A stretch of 64,000 nt of DNA from a bacterium HR28 (GTDB lineage: Bacteria; Chloroflexota; Chloroflexia; Thermomicrobiales; Thermomicrobiaceae): assembly GCA_002898255.1 (NCBI GenBank), contig BEIE01000005.1:115851-179850 (forward strand). The letters are read 5' to 3'. Shown piece after piece: positions 25,458 through 34,693 of the stretch. Each line of letters opens with the position of its first letter. Position 1 is the first letter of the stretch. The notes beneath the pieces were generated by a model. That model was not told the origin of the DNA and did no database searches. It worked only from the letters and a program-made list of their open reading frames with translations. The position numbers were made by a program, and so were the translations under genes.

Positions 25458-26336
25458 ATGACCAGCGAGTATTGGCTGGAAGGCATGGTTGCTGTCGTGA
25501 CTGGACCGGGGCAAGGTAAGGACGAGTGCGGATCGCGAATCGCACGAGGTCTCGCGCGATATGGAGCTCCGGTCAGCGTGAACGATTTGGCTAAGGAGTT
25601 CCTGCAAGCGACGCTCGATCAGCCCCCGAGTCGCGGTAACGACACCTGGCGTATACCCGGCAATTTCGCTGCTGCTCACAGCGCTCGACAAGTCATCAAC
25701 GTTTTGGCCGTACACGACAGACAGGTCCACCTCGTGGTCAGCAACGCTACTGTCGGCGGGCTGGTTTCGGCCGAAGAGCGGCTCTCGAATGCGCACGGTC
25801 ATTGTCAGATCGGTGTCGATCTGAGCGATCTTCTCTCTACGAGCCGAGCGGCGCTCACAGACAGAATTCCCCGCCGACTTGGTCATGTCATCAACATCGG
25901 CTCGCTGGCGAGGTGGCGAACCGCTTTCCGCGGCCTAATGGACACTACCACGAAGAGCGGCCTGCTCAACCTGACACACCACACGGTATCCGAGGGAGCG
26001 TCATTGAGCAGTAGCGTAGGCGTCCTGTTACCAACCGGCATACTCCGTCCGCACATTTTTCGGGCCCAACCTGACCTGTCTTGTCGTGAGAGCAGTTGTT
26101 CGGGGCTGCGCGACTCCGCGGAGATGGGGAAACTGGTCGCGTCTCCCTCGCACTGCCACGCGATTGCCGCTTCCGGTACCCCACTCGATCGGAGGGGCGG
26201 CAACGCAATGCGGAGCATCATGGCATACAAGGGCCGCAGTGGAAGGATGAAGGTTGAACCCACAGGAGCGATTGTCGCAACCGATCGGAGGCGAGAGAGA
26301 GGGCACAATGAATTCACAGCGGTTGTGCGACCTTAG
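25458..26336 (+). CDS. Degenerate short-chain dehydrogenase-like protein (catalytic Tyr lost)
   Basis: Open frame of 292 residues that aligns along its length with the two SDR proteins encoded next. Recognisable parts: GMVAVVTGPGQGKDECGSRI (damaged nucleotide loop), VSVNDLAKEFLQATLD, LVVSNATVGG in place of the usual NNAG, and HVINIGSLARWRT with Ser retained. At the YxxxK site it reads MDTTTK, so Lys is kept and Tyr is replaced by Asp. The C-terminal 50 residues lose similarity and run 29 bases into the next gene. It is either a pseudoenzyme kept open by selection or a decaying copy that has not yet gained a stop. The ATG has GGAAGGAA upstream. Confidence 0.6.
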   Translation: MTSEYWLEGMVAVVTGPGQGKDECGSRIARGLARYGAPVSVNDLAKEFLQATLDQPPSRGNDTWRIPGNFAAAHSARQVINVLAVHDRQVHLVVSNATVGGLVSAEERLSNAHGHCQIGVDLSDLLSTSRAALTDRIPRRLGHVINIGSLARWRTAFRGLMDTTTKSGLLNLTHHTVSEGASLSSSVGVLLPTGILRPHIFRAQPDLSCRESSCSGLRDSAEMGKLVASPSHCHAIAASGTPLDRRGGNAMRSIMAYKGRSGRMKVEPTGAIVATDRRRERGHNEFTAVVRP

Positions 26337-27126
26337 CGGTATGGTCGCGCTCGTGACTGGTGCGGGTGGTGGTTCTCGGGGCGGACTCGGGCCGGTCATT
26401 GCGCGCACGCTCGCCCGAGCTGGTGCGAGGGTCGCCATCAACGATCGTACCGCGGAGTGGACACAGGCAACCGTCGAGGAACTCCGGCAACTTGGTCTCG
26501 ACGTCGAAGGTTTTCCGGCTGACGTGGCTGATCCTGAGCAGGCCGATCGCTTAGTGCAGAGCGTGATCGCGCGCTTCGGACAATTGGACATCCTCGTCAA
26601 CAAGGCCGAAGCGCACGGCAGCGGTCGCCGTTCTGATCAGGTGACGGACGACGAATGGGAACACGCACTCGCAGTCAACGTGCACGCTCCGTTCTACCTG
26701 AGCCGCGCCGCTGTCCGGCACATGCGGACACGCCGTTTCGGTCGGATCATCAATGTCTCCAATATTTCGGCGATCCGGACAAGCGTGCTGAACGGGGTCG
26801 CCTACGTCGCAACCAAGGAGGCACTGTACGGCTTCACCAGGCATCTCGCGATCGAAGTTGCTCAGCACGGCATCACGGTAAATGCTATTCTCCCTGGCTT
26901 CATTCTCACGCCAAAACTTGCCGGTGAATGGCCGGAAGAGCGAATTGAGAAGCTCGCAGCGACCGTGCCGGCCTTACGCGCCGGCACACCGGACGAGGTA
27001 GCAGCACTTGTCGCTTTCCTCGCCAGCCGCGAGGCCGATTACATTACGGGAGCTGCGATCCCGATCGATGGAGCAGTTTCCGTCGTACCGGGCGGTCGCG
27101 TTGCTGCCGAGTCAGCGTTCGTATGA
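26308..27126 (+). CDS. Short-chain dehydrogenase/reductase
   Basis: Classical SDR of 272 residues. Nucleotide-binding GMVALVTGAGGGSRGGLGPV has an insertion compared with the usual TGxxxGxG. Asp-containing PADVADPEQADRL follows; VNKAEAHG replaces the common NNAG; NVSNISAIRTS provides the Ser and AYVATK the Tyr-Lys pair. The C-terminus ITGAAIPIDGAVSV is typical. It would use NAD(P)H on an alcohol or ketone, substrate unknown. The start ATG follows GAGAGAGGG and overlaps the degenerate SDR upstream. The three paralogs in a row share the uncommon GAGGG-type glycine loop, so they arose by tandem duplication. Confidence 0.88.
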   Translation: MNSQRLCDLSGMVALVTGAGGGSRGGLGPVIARTLARAGARVAINDRTAEWTQATVEELRQLGLDVEGFPADVADPEQADRLVQSVIARFGQLDILVNKAEAHGSGRRSDQVTDDEWEHALAVNVHAPFYLSRAAVRHMRTRRFGRIINVSNISAIRTSVLNGVAYVATKEALYGFTRHLAIEVAQHGITVNAILPGFILTPKLAGEWPEERIEKLAATVPALRAGTPDEVAALVAFLASREADYITGAAIPIDGAVSVVPGGRVAAESAFV

Positions 27127-27139
27127 CGGGAGCCGATCG

Positions 27140-27955
27140 ATGGCACGACTAGCAGGTATGGTCGCGCTTGTGACCGGTGCCGGAGGCGGTGAGATGGGCG
27201 GTGGCGGCGCAGGCATCGCCCGTGCTCTTGCTGCAGAAGGTGCCGTGGTTGCAGTGAACGATTTGCACGAGGAGTACGCACAGGCGACTGTCGAGCAGAT
27301 CATCAGCGCTGGCGGAGAGGCATTCAGCCTACCTGGGGACGTGTCTGATCCTCGACAGGCAACCGCGATGGTGCGTACGGTCATCGAGCGCTGTGGTCGC
27401 CTCGACATCCTGGTGAACAACGCGGCCCGATTGGGTCGCTCTCCAGCCGTCGAGCGGATGTCTGACGACGAGTGGCACAGCTACCTCGCGGTGAATCTGT
27501 CCGGCCCCTTCTACATGAGTCGTGCTGCGTTGCCGCAGATGATGCAACAGGAATACGGTCGCATCATCAACATTGGCTCGCTGGCAGCGCTTCGCTCAAG
27601 TTTGAACGGTGGTGCTGGATACACGACATCGAAGCGCGGGCTCCTCGGCCTGACACGCCAGATGGCTGCGGAGTTCTACTCGTACAACATCACGGTGAAT
27701 GCGCTTTTGCCTGCAGGCATTCTGGGAGGTCGCATGCGGGCCGAGATGGGGCCACAGGCGGATGCACTCGTCCGCGCTCGACGCTGGGCACTTCCAGACG
27801 ATATCGGGAAAATCTGCGCCTACCTAGCAAGCCCGGAGGCCCACTTGATCACTGCAGCTGTGATCGTTGTGCCCGGGGCGAACGCGACCGGCCTTGGCGA
27901 TTTTGCCCAGTACCGCGCTATGGCGAAGCAGATCGGCAAAGACATTGGCGAATGA
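27140..27955 (+). CDS. Short-chain dehydrogenase/reductase
   Basis: SDR of 271 residues and the best preserved of the trio: MVALVTGAGGGEMGGGGAGI (expanded glycine loop), PGDVSDPRQATAMV, DILVNNAARLGRSP, NIGSLAALRSSLN with catalytic Ser, GYTTSKRGLLGLTRQ with the Tyr-Lys pair, and NALLPAGILGGRM. The spacing to the previous gene is 13 bases. It closes the operon that began with the CoA-transferase genes; a hairpin at 27966 follows. Together with a CoA-transferase, SDR reductases suggest processing of an acyl-CoA or a keto/hydroxy acid, but the link with UGSC chemistry is unknown. Confidence 0.9.
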   Translation: MARLAGMVALVTGAGGGEMGGGGAGIARALAAEGAVVAVNDLHEEYAQATVEQIISAGGEAFSLPGDVSDPRQATAMVRTVIERCGRLDILVNNAARLGRSPAVERMSDDEWHSYLAVNLSGPFYMSRAALPQMMQQEYGRIINIGSLAALRSSLNGGAGYTTSKRGLLGLTRQMAAEFYSYNITVNALLPAGILGGRMRAEMGPQADALVRARRWALPDDIGKICAYLASPEAHLITAAVIVVPGANATGLGDFAQYRAMAKQIGKDIGE

Positions 27956-27965
27956 AGAGGACGAC

Positions 27966-27996
27966 GCGGGGCATTCAGCACTCACGAATGCCCCGC
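27966..27996 (+). terminator. Hairpin closing the CoA-transferase/UGSC/SDR operon
   Basis: An 11-base perfect inverted repeat GCGGGGCATTC/GAATGCCCCGC around a 9-base loop, 10 bases past the last SDR stop. No T-run follows, so it may end transcription inefficiently or protect the 3' end. Confidence 0.65.
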
Positions 27997-28138
27997 GCTC
28001 ACGACCGGATGAGGCCGGCTTCACACTGCGAGTCTGGTCAGCCAGCCGCTTAACACCTGGGTGCGGTTTGGTCCTGCTCGTTCTCTGACTGACCGTCTTC
28101 AGCCACTCGCAGCACGAGCGCGGACCCTTCTGGCTCCA

Positions 28139-28168
28139 TTGACGCAGTATGCCGTCGCATGGTACACT
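28139..28168 (+). promoter_or_regulatory. Promoter of tRNA(CAU)
   Basis: TTGACG (28139-28144) and TACACT (28163-28168) with an 18-base spacer, 16 bases before the tRNA 5' end. Confidence 0.7.
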
Positions 28169-28184
28169 TCGCCGCGGGTAACGG

Positions 28185-28256
28185 GCCGGTGTAGCTCAAC
28201 GGTAGAGCAGGGGACTCATAAGCCCTTGGTTGGTGGTTCGAATCCGCCCACCGGCA
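28185..28256 (+). tRNA. tRNA with CAU anticodon (tRNA-Ile2 precursor or elongator tRNA-Met)
   Basis: A full cloverleaf: acceptor GCCGGTG/CACCGGC with discriminator A, D arm GCTC/GAGC, anticodon loop CTCATAA (anticodon CAU), T arm with TTCGAAT. CCA is not encoded. The anticodon stem GGGGA/GCCCT ends in an A-G mismatch at 31/39 and has G-U at 27/43, resembling E. coli tRNA-Ile2 (GGCGA/TCGCT). An initiator is unlikely, since the acceptor has a normal G1-C72 pair. Ile2 would need lysidine at C34, which TilS makes, and tilS is the next gene. Elongator Met cannot be excluded from sequence alone. Confidence 0.9.
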
Positions 28257-28260
28257 CTCG

Positions 28261-28287
28261 GCGAGCGGCGCACCTTGCGCCGCTCGC
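28261..28287 (+). terminator. Terminator-like hairpin between tRNA(CAU) and tilS
   Basis: An 11-base perfect inverted repeat GCGAGCGGCGC/GCGCCGCTCGC with loop ACCTT, followed by TGCATTTA, 5 bases after the tRNA. It may end the tRNA transcript or act as a partial attenuator before tilS. Confidence 0.7.
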
Positions 28288-28344
28288 TGCATTTAGCCAC
28301 CATTTCAGTGGCTACCATTCTCTCGCACTTCGTCCCGAAAGGGG

Positions 28345-30324
28345 ATGACCTTGCCGCGGCAACCCGCCGCACTCAGCGTCCTTCTGCGAGCCGTCCGCAC
28401 CGCGCTCGAACGTGCCGGTCTTTCTCCGACGGAGCGGATCGTCGTCGGGTTCTCGGGTGGACCAGACTCCCTCGCTCTCCTTTGGAGCCTGCACCATTTG
28501 GCGCAGCAGGGCCACGGACCACAACCGATACCGGTCCATGTGGATCACCGTCTACAGCCGGGTTCCGATGCAATGGCCCAACGCGCCGTCCTCCTTGGAG
28601 AAACACTCGGACTCACGGTCATGGTGCGCCAAGTGGAGGTCTCTGCCTGGCCAGAGTTCCGTGAAGGAGGAGTTGAGGCTGGAGCTCGGGCAGCGCGCTA
28701 TGCCACGCTCGCTGCCGTCGCGCGGGAGCAGGGAACGCCCTGGATTGCGGTCGGGCATACGCGTGACGACCAAGCGGAAACGCTTCTCCTCCGCCTCCTG
28801 CGCGGTGCTGGACTGGACGGGCTGGCGGCAATGCGACCCATTACCGAGCTCCAGATACCACTCGATCCCGAACATCGCGACTTCACAACCATCCGTCTGC
28901 TCCGCCCTCTGCTTGAGCTGCGGCGTTCCGTTGTCCAAGCAGCGCTCGCCTTGCTGGGATTGGAGCCAATTCAGGACCCGACGAACGAGCTACTCGCCTA
29001 CGAGCGCAATGCGATACGCCAGCGAGTCATCCCCGTCCTTGAGCAACTGCGGCCGAACGTGGTCGACACGCTCGCGCAGGTTGCCGAGCAGCTGCAGGAC
29101 GAGGTGAGCTTCTTATGGGCCAACGCACTGGAGGCATACCGCCGCGTCGCACGCGAGGACCAGGCGTTTGTTGTGATTGACCGAGATCGCTATCGCGCGC
29201 TGCATCCCGCACTGCAACGGCGTATTCTCCAACTTGCCGTTCGCGCGGGGCAGGATCCGACCTGGTCCTTGCCGCGCGAGCGGCTACAGGCCCTCTGGAA
29301 CGCACTACTGCAGGGCCGGCCGGGTGTACGGATCGAGCTCGGCCGAGGCTTCGCCGCACTGATCAGTTACACTGAGGCTATCCTCGGTCCCGCGGATCGG
29401 ATCGAGGACTACCTGCGACAGCGCTCCGGGCAGCCACTGCTGCGGCCGGGGACGGTCATCGCAATCCAGGGCGCAACGACGGTGGAACTGGAGAACGGGT
29501 GGATCCTTTCTGTTCGCCGGGCCCCAGCTTCCGGCTGGTTTCTCCGAACCCGGAGACCAGGCGATCGCCTGATTCGACGGCAGGCTGTGTCACCAGTTCG
29601 TTTGCAGGATTGGCTTGTGAATCACAAAGTCCCGCGCTTTCTACGCGACTGGTTGCCACTCCTTGCAAACGACGGGGACATTCACTGGATCGTCGGGTTG
29701 AACGGCTCGCACTACGAATCCCCCGATGGGACGCTCGTTGTCGACTTGAAACGGAGCGAGGAGGCAAGACAGGTGAGCGAGACAGCACAGGCTCCCGCGG
29801 GAGAACTCGAGCGGGTACTCATCGATGAGGCGACTCTGCAACGTCGAGTTGCTGAACTTGGTGAGGAAATTGCTCGGGAATATCGTGGAAAGCGCCCTGT
29901 GCTCATCGGTGTCTTGACGGGTGCTTTCGTGTTCATGGCGGACTTAGTACGCCACATGCCTATCGAGTTGGACATCGACTTCATGGCCGTATCAAGTTAT
30001 GGTCAAGCAACGGTTACGTCAGGCGTTGTGCGTATCATTAAGGATCTCGACCGTCCTATCGAAGGACGAGATGTGCTGCTCGTCGAGGACATCATTGATA
30101 GCGGCCTGACGCTCCAGTACCTCCTCGATGTTCTCCAGCGACGGAACCCCCGTAGCCTACGGGTCGTGGTTCTGCTCCGTAAGCAGAAGCCTGGGGCAAC
30201 ACAGGTGCCAGTCGACTGGGTCGGCTTTGATATTCCGGACGAATTTGTTGTCGGCTACGGGCTGGACGCTGCTGGACGATTCCGGAACCTGCCCTTCATC
30301 GCCGTTTACCGAATAAGCAAATAA
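28345..30324 (+). CDS. tilS-hpt: Fused tRNA(Ile)-lysidine synthase / hypoxanthine phosphoribosyltransferase
   Basis: One polypeptide of 659 residues with two enzymes. Residues 1-475 are TilS: PP-loop IVVGFSGGPDSLALLWSLHH, VHVDHRLQPGS, VGHTRDDQAETLLLRLLRGA and a C-terminal substrate domain (FLRTRRPGDRLI, LQDWLVNHKVPRFLRD). TilS converts C34 of tRNA-Ile2(CAU) to lysidine. Residues 480-659 are HPRT: VLIGVLTGAFVFMADLVRHM, DFMAVSSYG and the PRPP loop VLLVEDIIDSGLTL, which salvages hypoxanthine and guanine. The same order occurs as a fusion or as adjacent genes in other bacteria. GAAAGGGG abuts the ATG; a TTG two codons later has better spacing. ftsH follows after about 415 bases, as in many bacteria. 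Confidence 0.95.
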   Translation: MTLPRQPAALSVLLRAVRTALERAGLSPTERIVVGFSGGPDSLALLWSLHHLAQQGHGPQPIPVHVDHRLQPGSDAMAQRAVLLGETLGLTVMVRQVEVSAWPEFREGGVEAGARAARYATLAAVAREQGTPWIAVGHTRDDQAETLLLRLLRGAGLDGLAAMRPITELQIPLDPEHRDFTTIRLLRPLLELRRSVVQAALALLGLEPIQDPTNELLAYERNAIRQRVIPVLEQLRPNVVDTLAQVAEQLQDEVSFLWANALEAYRRVAREDQAFVVIDRDRYRALHPALQRRILQLAVRAGQDPTWSLPRERLQALWNALLQGRPGVRIELGRGFAALISYTEAILGPADRIEDYLRQRSGQPLLRPGTVIAIQGATTVELENGWILSVRRAPASGWFLRTRRPGDRLIRRQAVSPVRLQDWLVNHKVPRFLRDWLPLLANDGDIHWIVGLNGSHYESPDGTLVVDLKRSEEARQVSETAQAPAGELERVLIDEATLQRRVAELGEEIAREYRGKRPVLIGVLTGAFVFMADLVRHMPIELDIDFMAVSSYGQATVTSGVVRIIKDLDRPIEGRDVLLVEDIIDSGLTLQYLLDVLQRRNPRSLRVVVLLRKQKPGATQVPVDWVGFDIPDEFVVGYGLDAAGRFRNLPFIAVYRISK

Positions 30325-30672
30325 CGGAGCGGCTTCCGAGGCCCCCAGAGCAGCAAACGATGCCGGCCTCTTCAATCTCCATGGGCCGCCGGTGTACAGT
30401 GTTCCTGTCTCTCAGAGAAATTGGCTTTCGCCGGCCCTGAGCGTTCCCCGCTCTGAGGGGCAACCGGGTGCCAGCGTTTCTTTTCGAGTTCCCTCAATCA
30501 CCGGGAACCGTCAATGACTTCGCGGGCCCCAGAAGAAATCCAGCCGGCTAGTCGAAATGACTCTTTGGAGACAGTGTTGGGATCACTGCACCCATGCAGC
30601 TTCGGCCTTGGATCATGAGCGGCGTCTTGGACGAGCGTCGGTGGGGGATGCGCCCGGAAGTGGGGCAGTGCT

Positions 30673-30681
30673 TGCTATAAT
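30673..30681 (+). promoter_or_regulatory. Extended -10 promoter element before ftsH
   Basis: TGC followed by a perfect TATAAT (30676-30681), about 60 bases before the ftsH start. No good -35 hexamer is seen, as expected for extended -10 promoters. The remaining 30325-30672 stretch holds no gene I can support. Confidence 0.6.
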
Positions 30682-30739
30682 CGGGACCGCCCGCGAGATC
30701 GCTCGGCATGGCGGGCCGAGGACAGTGGAGGCTACCCCG

Positions 30740-32695
<1,956 letters not shown>

Positions 32696-32724
32696 GGTTT
32701 GATCCGACGTCACCAAACTCTGAA

Positions 32725-32753
32725 GGGGTGGGTTGCGGAAACGTAACCCACCC
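32725..32753. terminator. Bidirectional terminator-like hairpin between ftsH and the small minus-strand gene
   Basis: Arms GGGGTGGGTT (32725-32734) and AACCCACCCC (32744-32753) around a GCGGAAACG loop, 30 bases past the ftsH stop and 8 bases past the stop of the convergent gene. It can serve both. Confidence 0.8.
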
Positions 32754-32760
32754 CTCGACG

Positions 32761-33003
32761 TTATTGATCGAGCGGCAACGGGCAATCGACGCGGATGACT
32801 TCCTCGTACGAGAGCCAGACGGTAGTAAGCACCGGGCGGTACTGATAGTTGTGGAACAGCCGCTGAGCGTCACGCGCGGTCAAACGGACCAGTCGCCCGT
32901 TGCAGCCAGGCCGTAGGTAGTAACGCCCCTCCTGGTCACGGAACAAGAGCACATGCGGTTGGCCGCTGCGCCGACCGACAAGTTGGAATGAGCGTTTCTG
33001 CAT
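32761..33003 (-). CDS. Small protein of unknown function
   Basis: Protein of 80 residues. It contains SFQLVGRRSGQPHVLLFRDQ, EGRYYLRPGCNGRLVRLTAR and a C-terminal RPVLTTVWLSYEEVIRVDCP. No membrane segment or known motif is recognised; two Cys residues are far apart. The very strong binding site GGAAGGAGG about 8 bases before the ATG, the absence of a competing frame and the isolated position between a terminator and a tRNA gene argue that it is real. I do not recognise the family. Confidence 0.65.
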   Translation of the reverse strand: MQKRSFQLVGRRSGQPHVLLFRDQEGRYYLRPGCNGRLVRLTARDAQRLFHNYQYRPVLTTVWLSYEEVIRVDCPLPLDQ

Positions 33004-33111
33004 CGGCGGCCTCCTTCCGACCAGCAGCGACCGGCACGCCAGTAGGGTGTGACGGACGGGAAAAGCGATCGGGTCGAATCGGGATAGAATAACACCGGAA
33101 CGAAACGGCGG

Positions 33112-33184
33112 TGGAGGCAGGGGGACTCGAACCCCCGACCTCGACAGTGCGATTGTCGCGCTCTCCCAGCTGAGCTATGCCCCC
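33112..33184 (-). tRNA. tRNA-Ala (anticodon CGC)
   Basis: On the minus strand: acceptor GGGGGCA/TGCCTCC containing the G3-U70 pair that marks alanine tRNA, D arm GCTC/GAGC, anticodon stem CGACA/TGTCG with loop ATCGCAC (CGC, reads GCG), T arm GGGGG/CCCCC, discriminator A. CCA is not fully encoded. Confidence 0.96.
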
Positions 33185-33200
33185 ACGTTCGCCGTCGAGA

Positions 33201-33230
33201 AGTCTACCCCGCTCACGTACGCGGTGTCAA
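33201..33230 (-). promoter_or_regulatory. Promoter of tRNA-Ala
   Basis: On the minus strand TTGACA (33225-33230) and TAGACT (33201-33206) with an 18-base spacer, 16 bases before the tRNA 5' end. Confidence 0.8.
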
Positions 33231-33397
33231 GGCCAGCGTTCGTTACTCCTCCAGCCTGGACTGCAGAACAGCATGGGCTGCCCCTCGGCATGCAAGCCAC
33301 GAGTGTGCGTGGCGAGCAACGCAACCTGACGACTTCCTCAACCGATTACCACGAATGCCAACGAAGTTTTGTGGCCACTTTTCCGTCCGGTCCACCC

Positions 33398-33426
33398 TGG
33401 ACAAGGGACGGGTAGCTGTGTATACT
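33398..33426 (+). promoter_or_regulatory. Promoter of tRNA-Gly
   Basis: TGGACA (33398-33403) and TATACT (33421-33426) with a 17-base spacer, 18 bases before the tRNA 5' end. Confidence 0.8.
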
Positions 33427-33444
33427 GGTGAGCGACAAGGGAAT

Positions 33445-33517
33445 GCGGGAGTAACTCAGCTGGTAGAGTGCCGGCTTCCCAAGCCGGTTGTCGCGGGTTC
33501 GAATCCCGTCTCCCGCT
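33445..33517 (+). tRNA. tRNA-Gly (anticodon CCC)
   Basis: Acceptor GCGGGAG/CTCCCGC with discriminator T, D arm ACTC/GAGT, anticodon stem CCGGC/GCCGG with loop TTCCCAA (CCC, reads GGG), T arm GCGGG/CCCGT with TTCGAAT. CCA is not encoded. Discriminator U is usual for glycine tRNAs. Confidence 0.96.
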
Positions 33518-33525
33518 CCGACGGT

Positions 33526-33553
33526 CCTGGAGCCCACAAGGTTCCAGGTTTTT
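33526..33553 (+). terminator. Rho-independent terminator after tRNA-Gly
   Basis: CCTGGA (33526-33531) pairs with TCCAGG (33543-33548), with two more inner pairs, followed directly by TTTTT. Confidence 0.85.
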
Positions 33554-34693
33554 CTGTGACCAAACCTTGGTCGCACACTCCCAGAAGCGACGTGACCACT
33601 GCAGCCGACCAACTCCGCTCGCCGCCCTCCTGGTGCGTCAGCATCGACTGATCCGCACGGCTCAATCAATCTGCTGCCGCAAAGATCACGTCATCGCCAA
33701 AGCGCTCTCGTGTTCCCTTCACCCCGCTCCCGTCAGCACCTTCAGCATGACAACGCAACTCGTTCAGTTCTGGTGCACAGCTGACAAGGTTGCATCGCAA
33801 CAAGTCGGAGGTCCCGCTGCACGCGCTGGCAACACCATCACCGGTCTATACCTTGCCGGCGCGGAACGCTCCGCCAATGGGTGTGCCAGGATTCAGGCAA
33901 TCGCCTCGCGGTTGCGAGCAGATCTCCGCCTCGCGCATTGCCCTCACAGATCCTTGCTTGCACGAAGACGATCCTCGGCCTGCAGAGTCGAGCGGAGAAT
34001 GGCTCTCACACCACCATAACGCCTCGAGGCCAGGCCTGCAAACAGCAAGGGACTTCCACCTTTCACCTGCAGCCCTTCCACCTATGAGGAATTGCCCCCG
34101 CTCGCAGAAAGATGCGTGGCCGGTTACCCCACGCGGGGGCAACTGCGTCTTCCAGCAGCTCGGCTTCCCCATACTCACGCTGACGAACACTGTGAACACG
34201 GAAGACGAGAGACCCAGCGTGTTTCTTTGTCCTTCCTAAAGTGCTAGCAGTCGCGCCCCGATCTCGAGTTCCAGCAGTGGGTATTCCCGGTCAGAGTGCG
34301 GTCACCCAGAGAACCGCTTCCCTTGTGTGCTTGTTCGACAGCTGATTGTCGCAGGCCCTGGCTCGCCACCATGCGCCAAGTCAGACGAGTGTCTGACATT
34401 CACGGTTGTCTGCACATCCATCCTTGTGCGTCATAGCCCCGCGTACTCGCTCAGAGCATCACCGCAACTCGAGGCTTCGACAGCAGTCTTCTCTTCCCGT
34501 GAGCGATCCATTTCGCTGTGCTATTCCGTTTTTATTAAGTGCTTACTCATCGCTAACTGGTGACGATCGCACCCCCTTGATGCCTCAAAATGCGCCTTCA
34601 CACACTCTGTGCCATACTCCCAGGGTGAGCACGATGCCGGTGGGCTTAACCCCTGATCGCTTGGGGTGGTCGACACAGCGGAGGATCACAGCC
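33554..34693. other. Gene-free stretch of about 1.1 kb
   Basis: No frame in this stretch looks like protein: the open frames are short, low in recognisable motifs and rich in improbable residue strings. Composition is less GC-rich than the neighbours around 34400-34600. A nested hairpin at 34092-34142 is the only structure I can support. It may hold an untranslated RNA or the remains of a lost gene. The promoter of the enoyl-CoA hydratase gene should be near its right end. Confidence 0.5.
34092..34142. repeat. Large nested hairpin in the gene-free stretch
   Basis: Outer arms TTGCCCCCGC (34092-34101) and GCGGGGGCAA (34133-34142) are perfectly complementary. Inside, GTGG (34116-34119) can pair with CCAC (34129-34132). 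The left side carries an unpaired 14-base segment. This is far stronger than chance in an otherwise featureless region and may belong to an RNA. Confidence 0.5.

Noticed and set aside
32700..33600. Integrated element at the tRNA-Ala/tRNA-Gly pair
   Set aside because: No integrase, attachment repeat or foreign-looking gene; only one small gene and terminators.
33468..34239. Possible proteins in the gene-free stretch
   Set aside because: Frames are short or random-looking, lacking motifs and binding sites.
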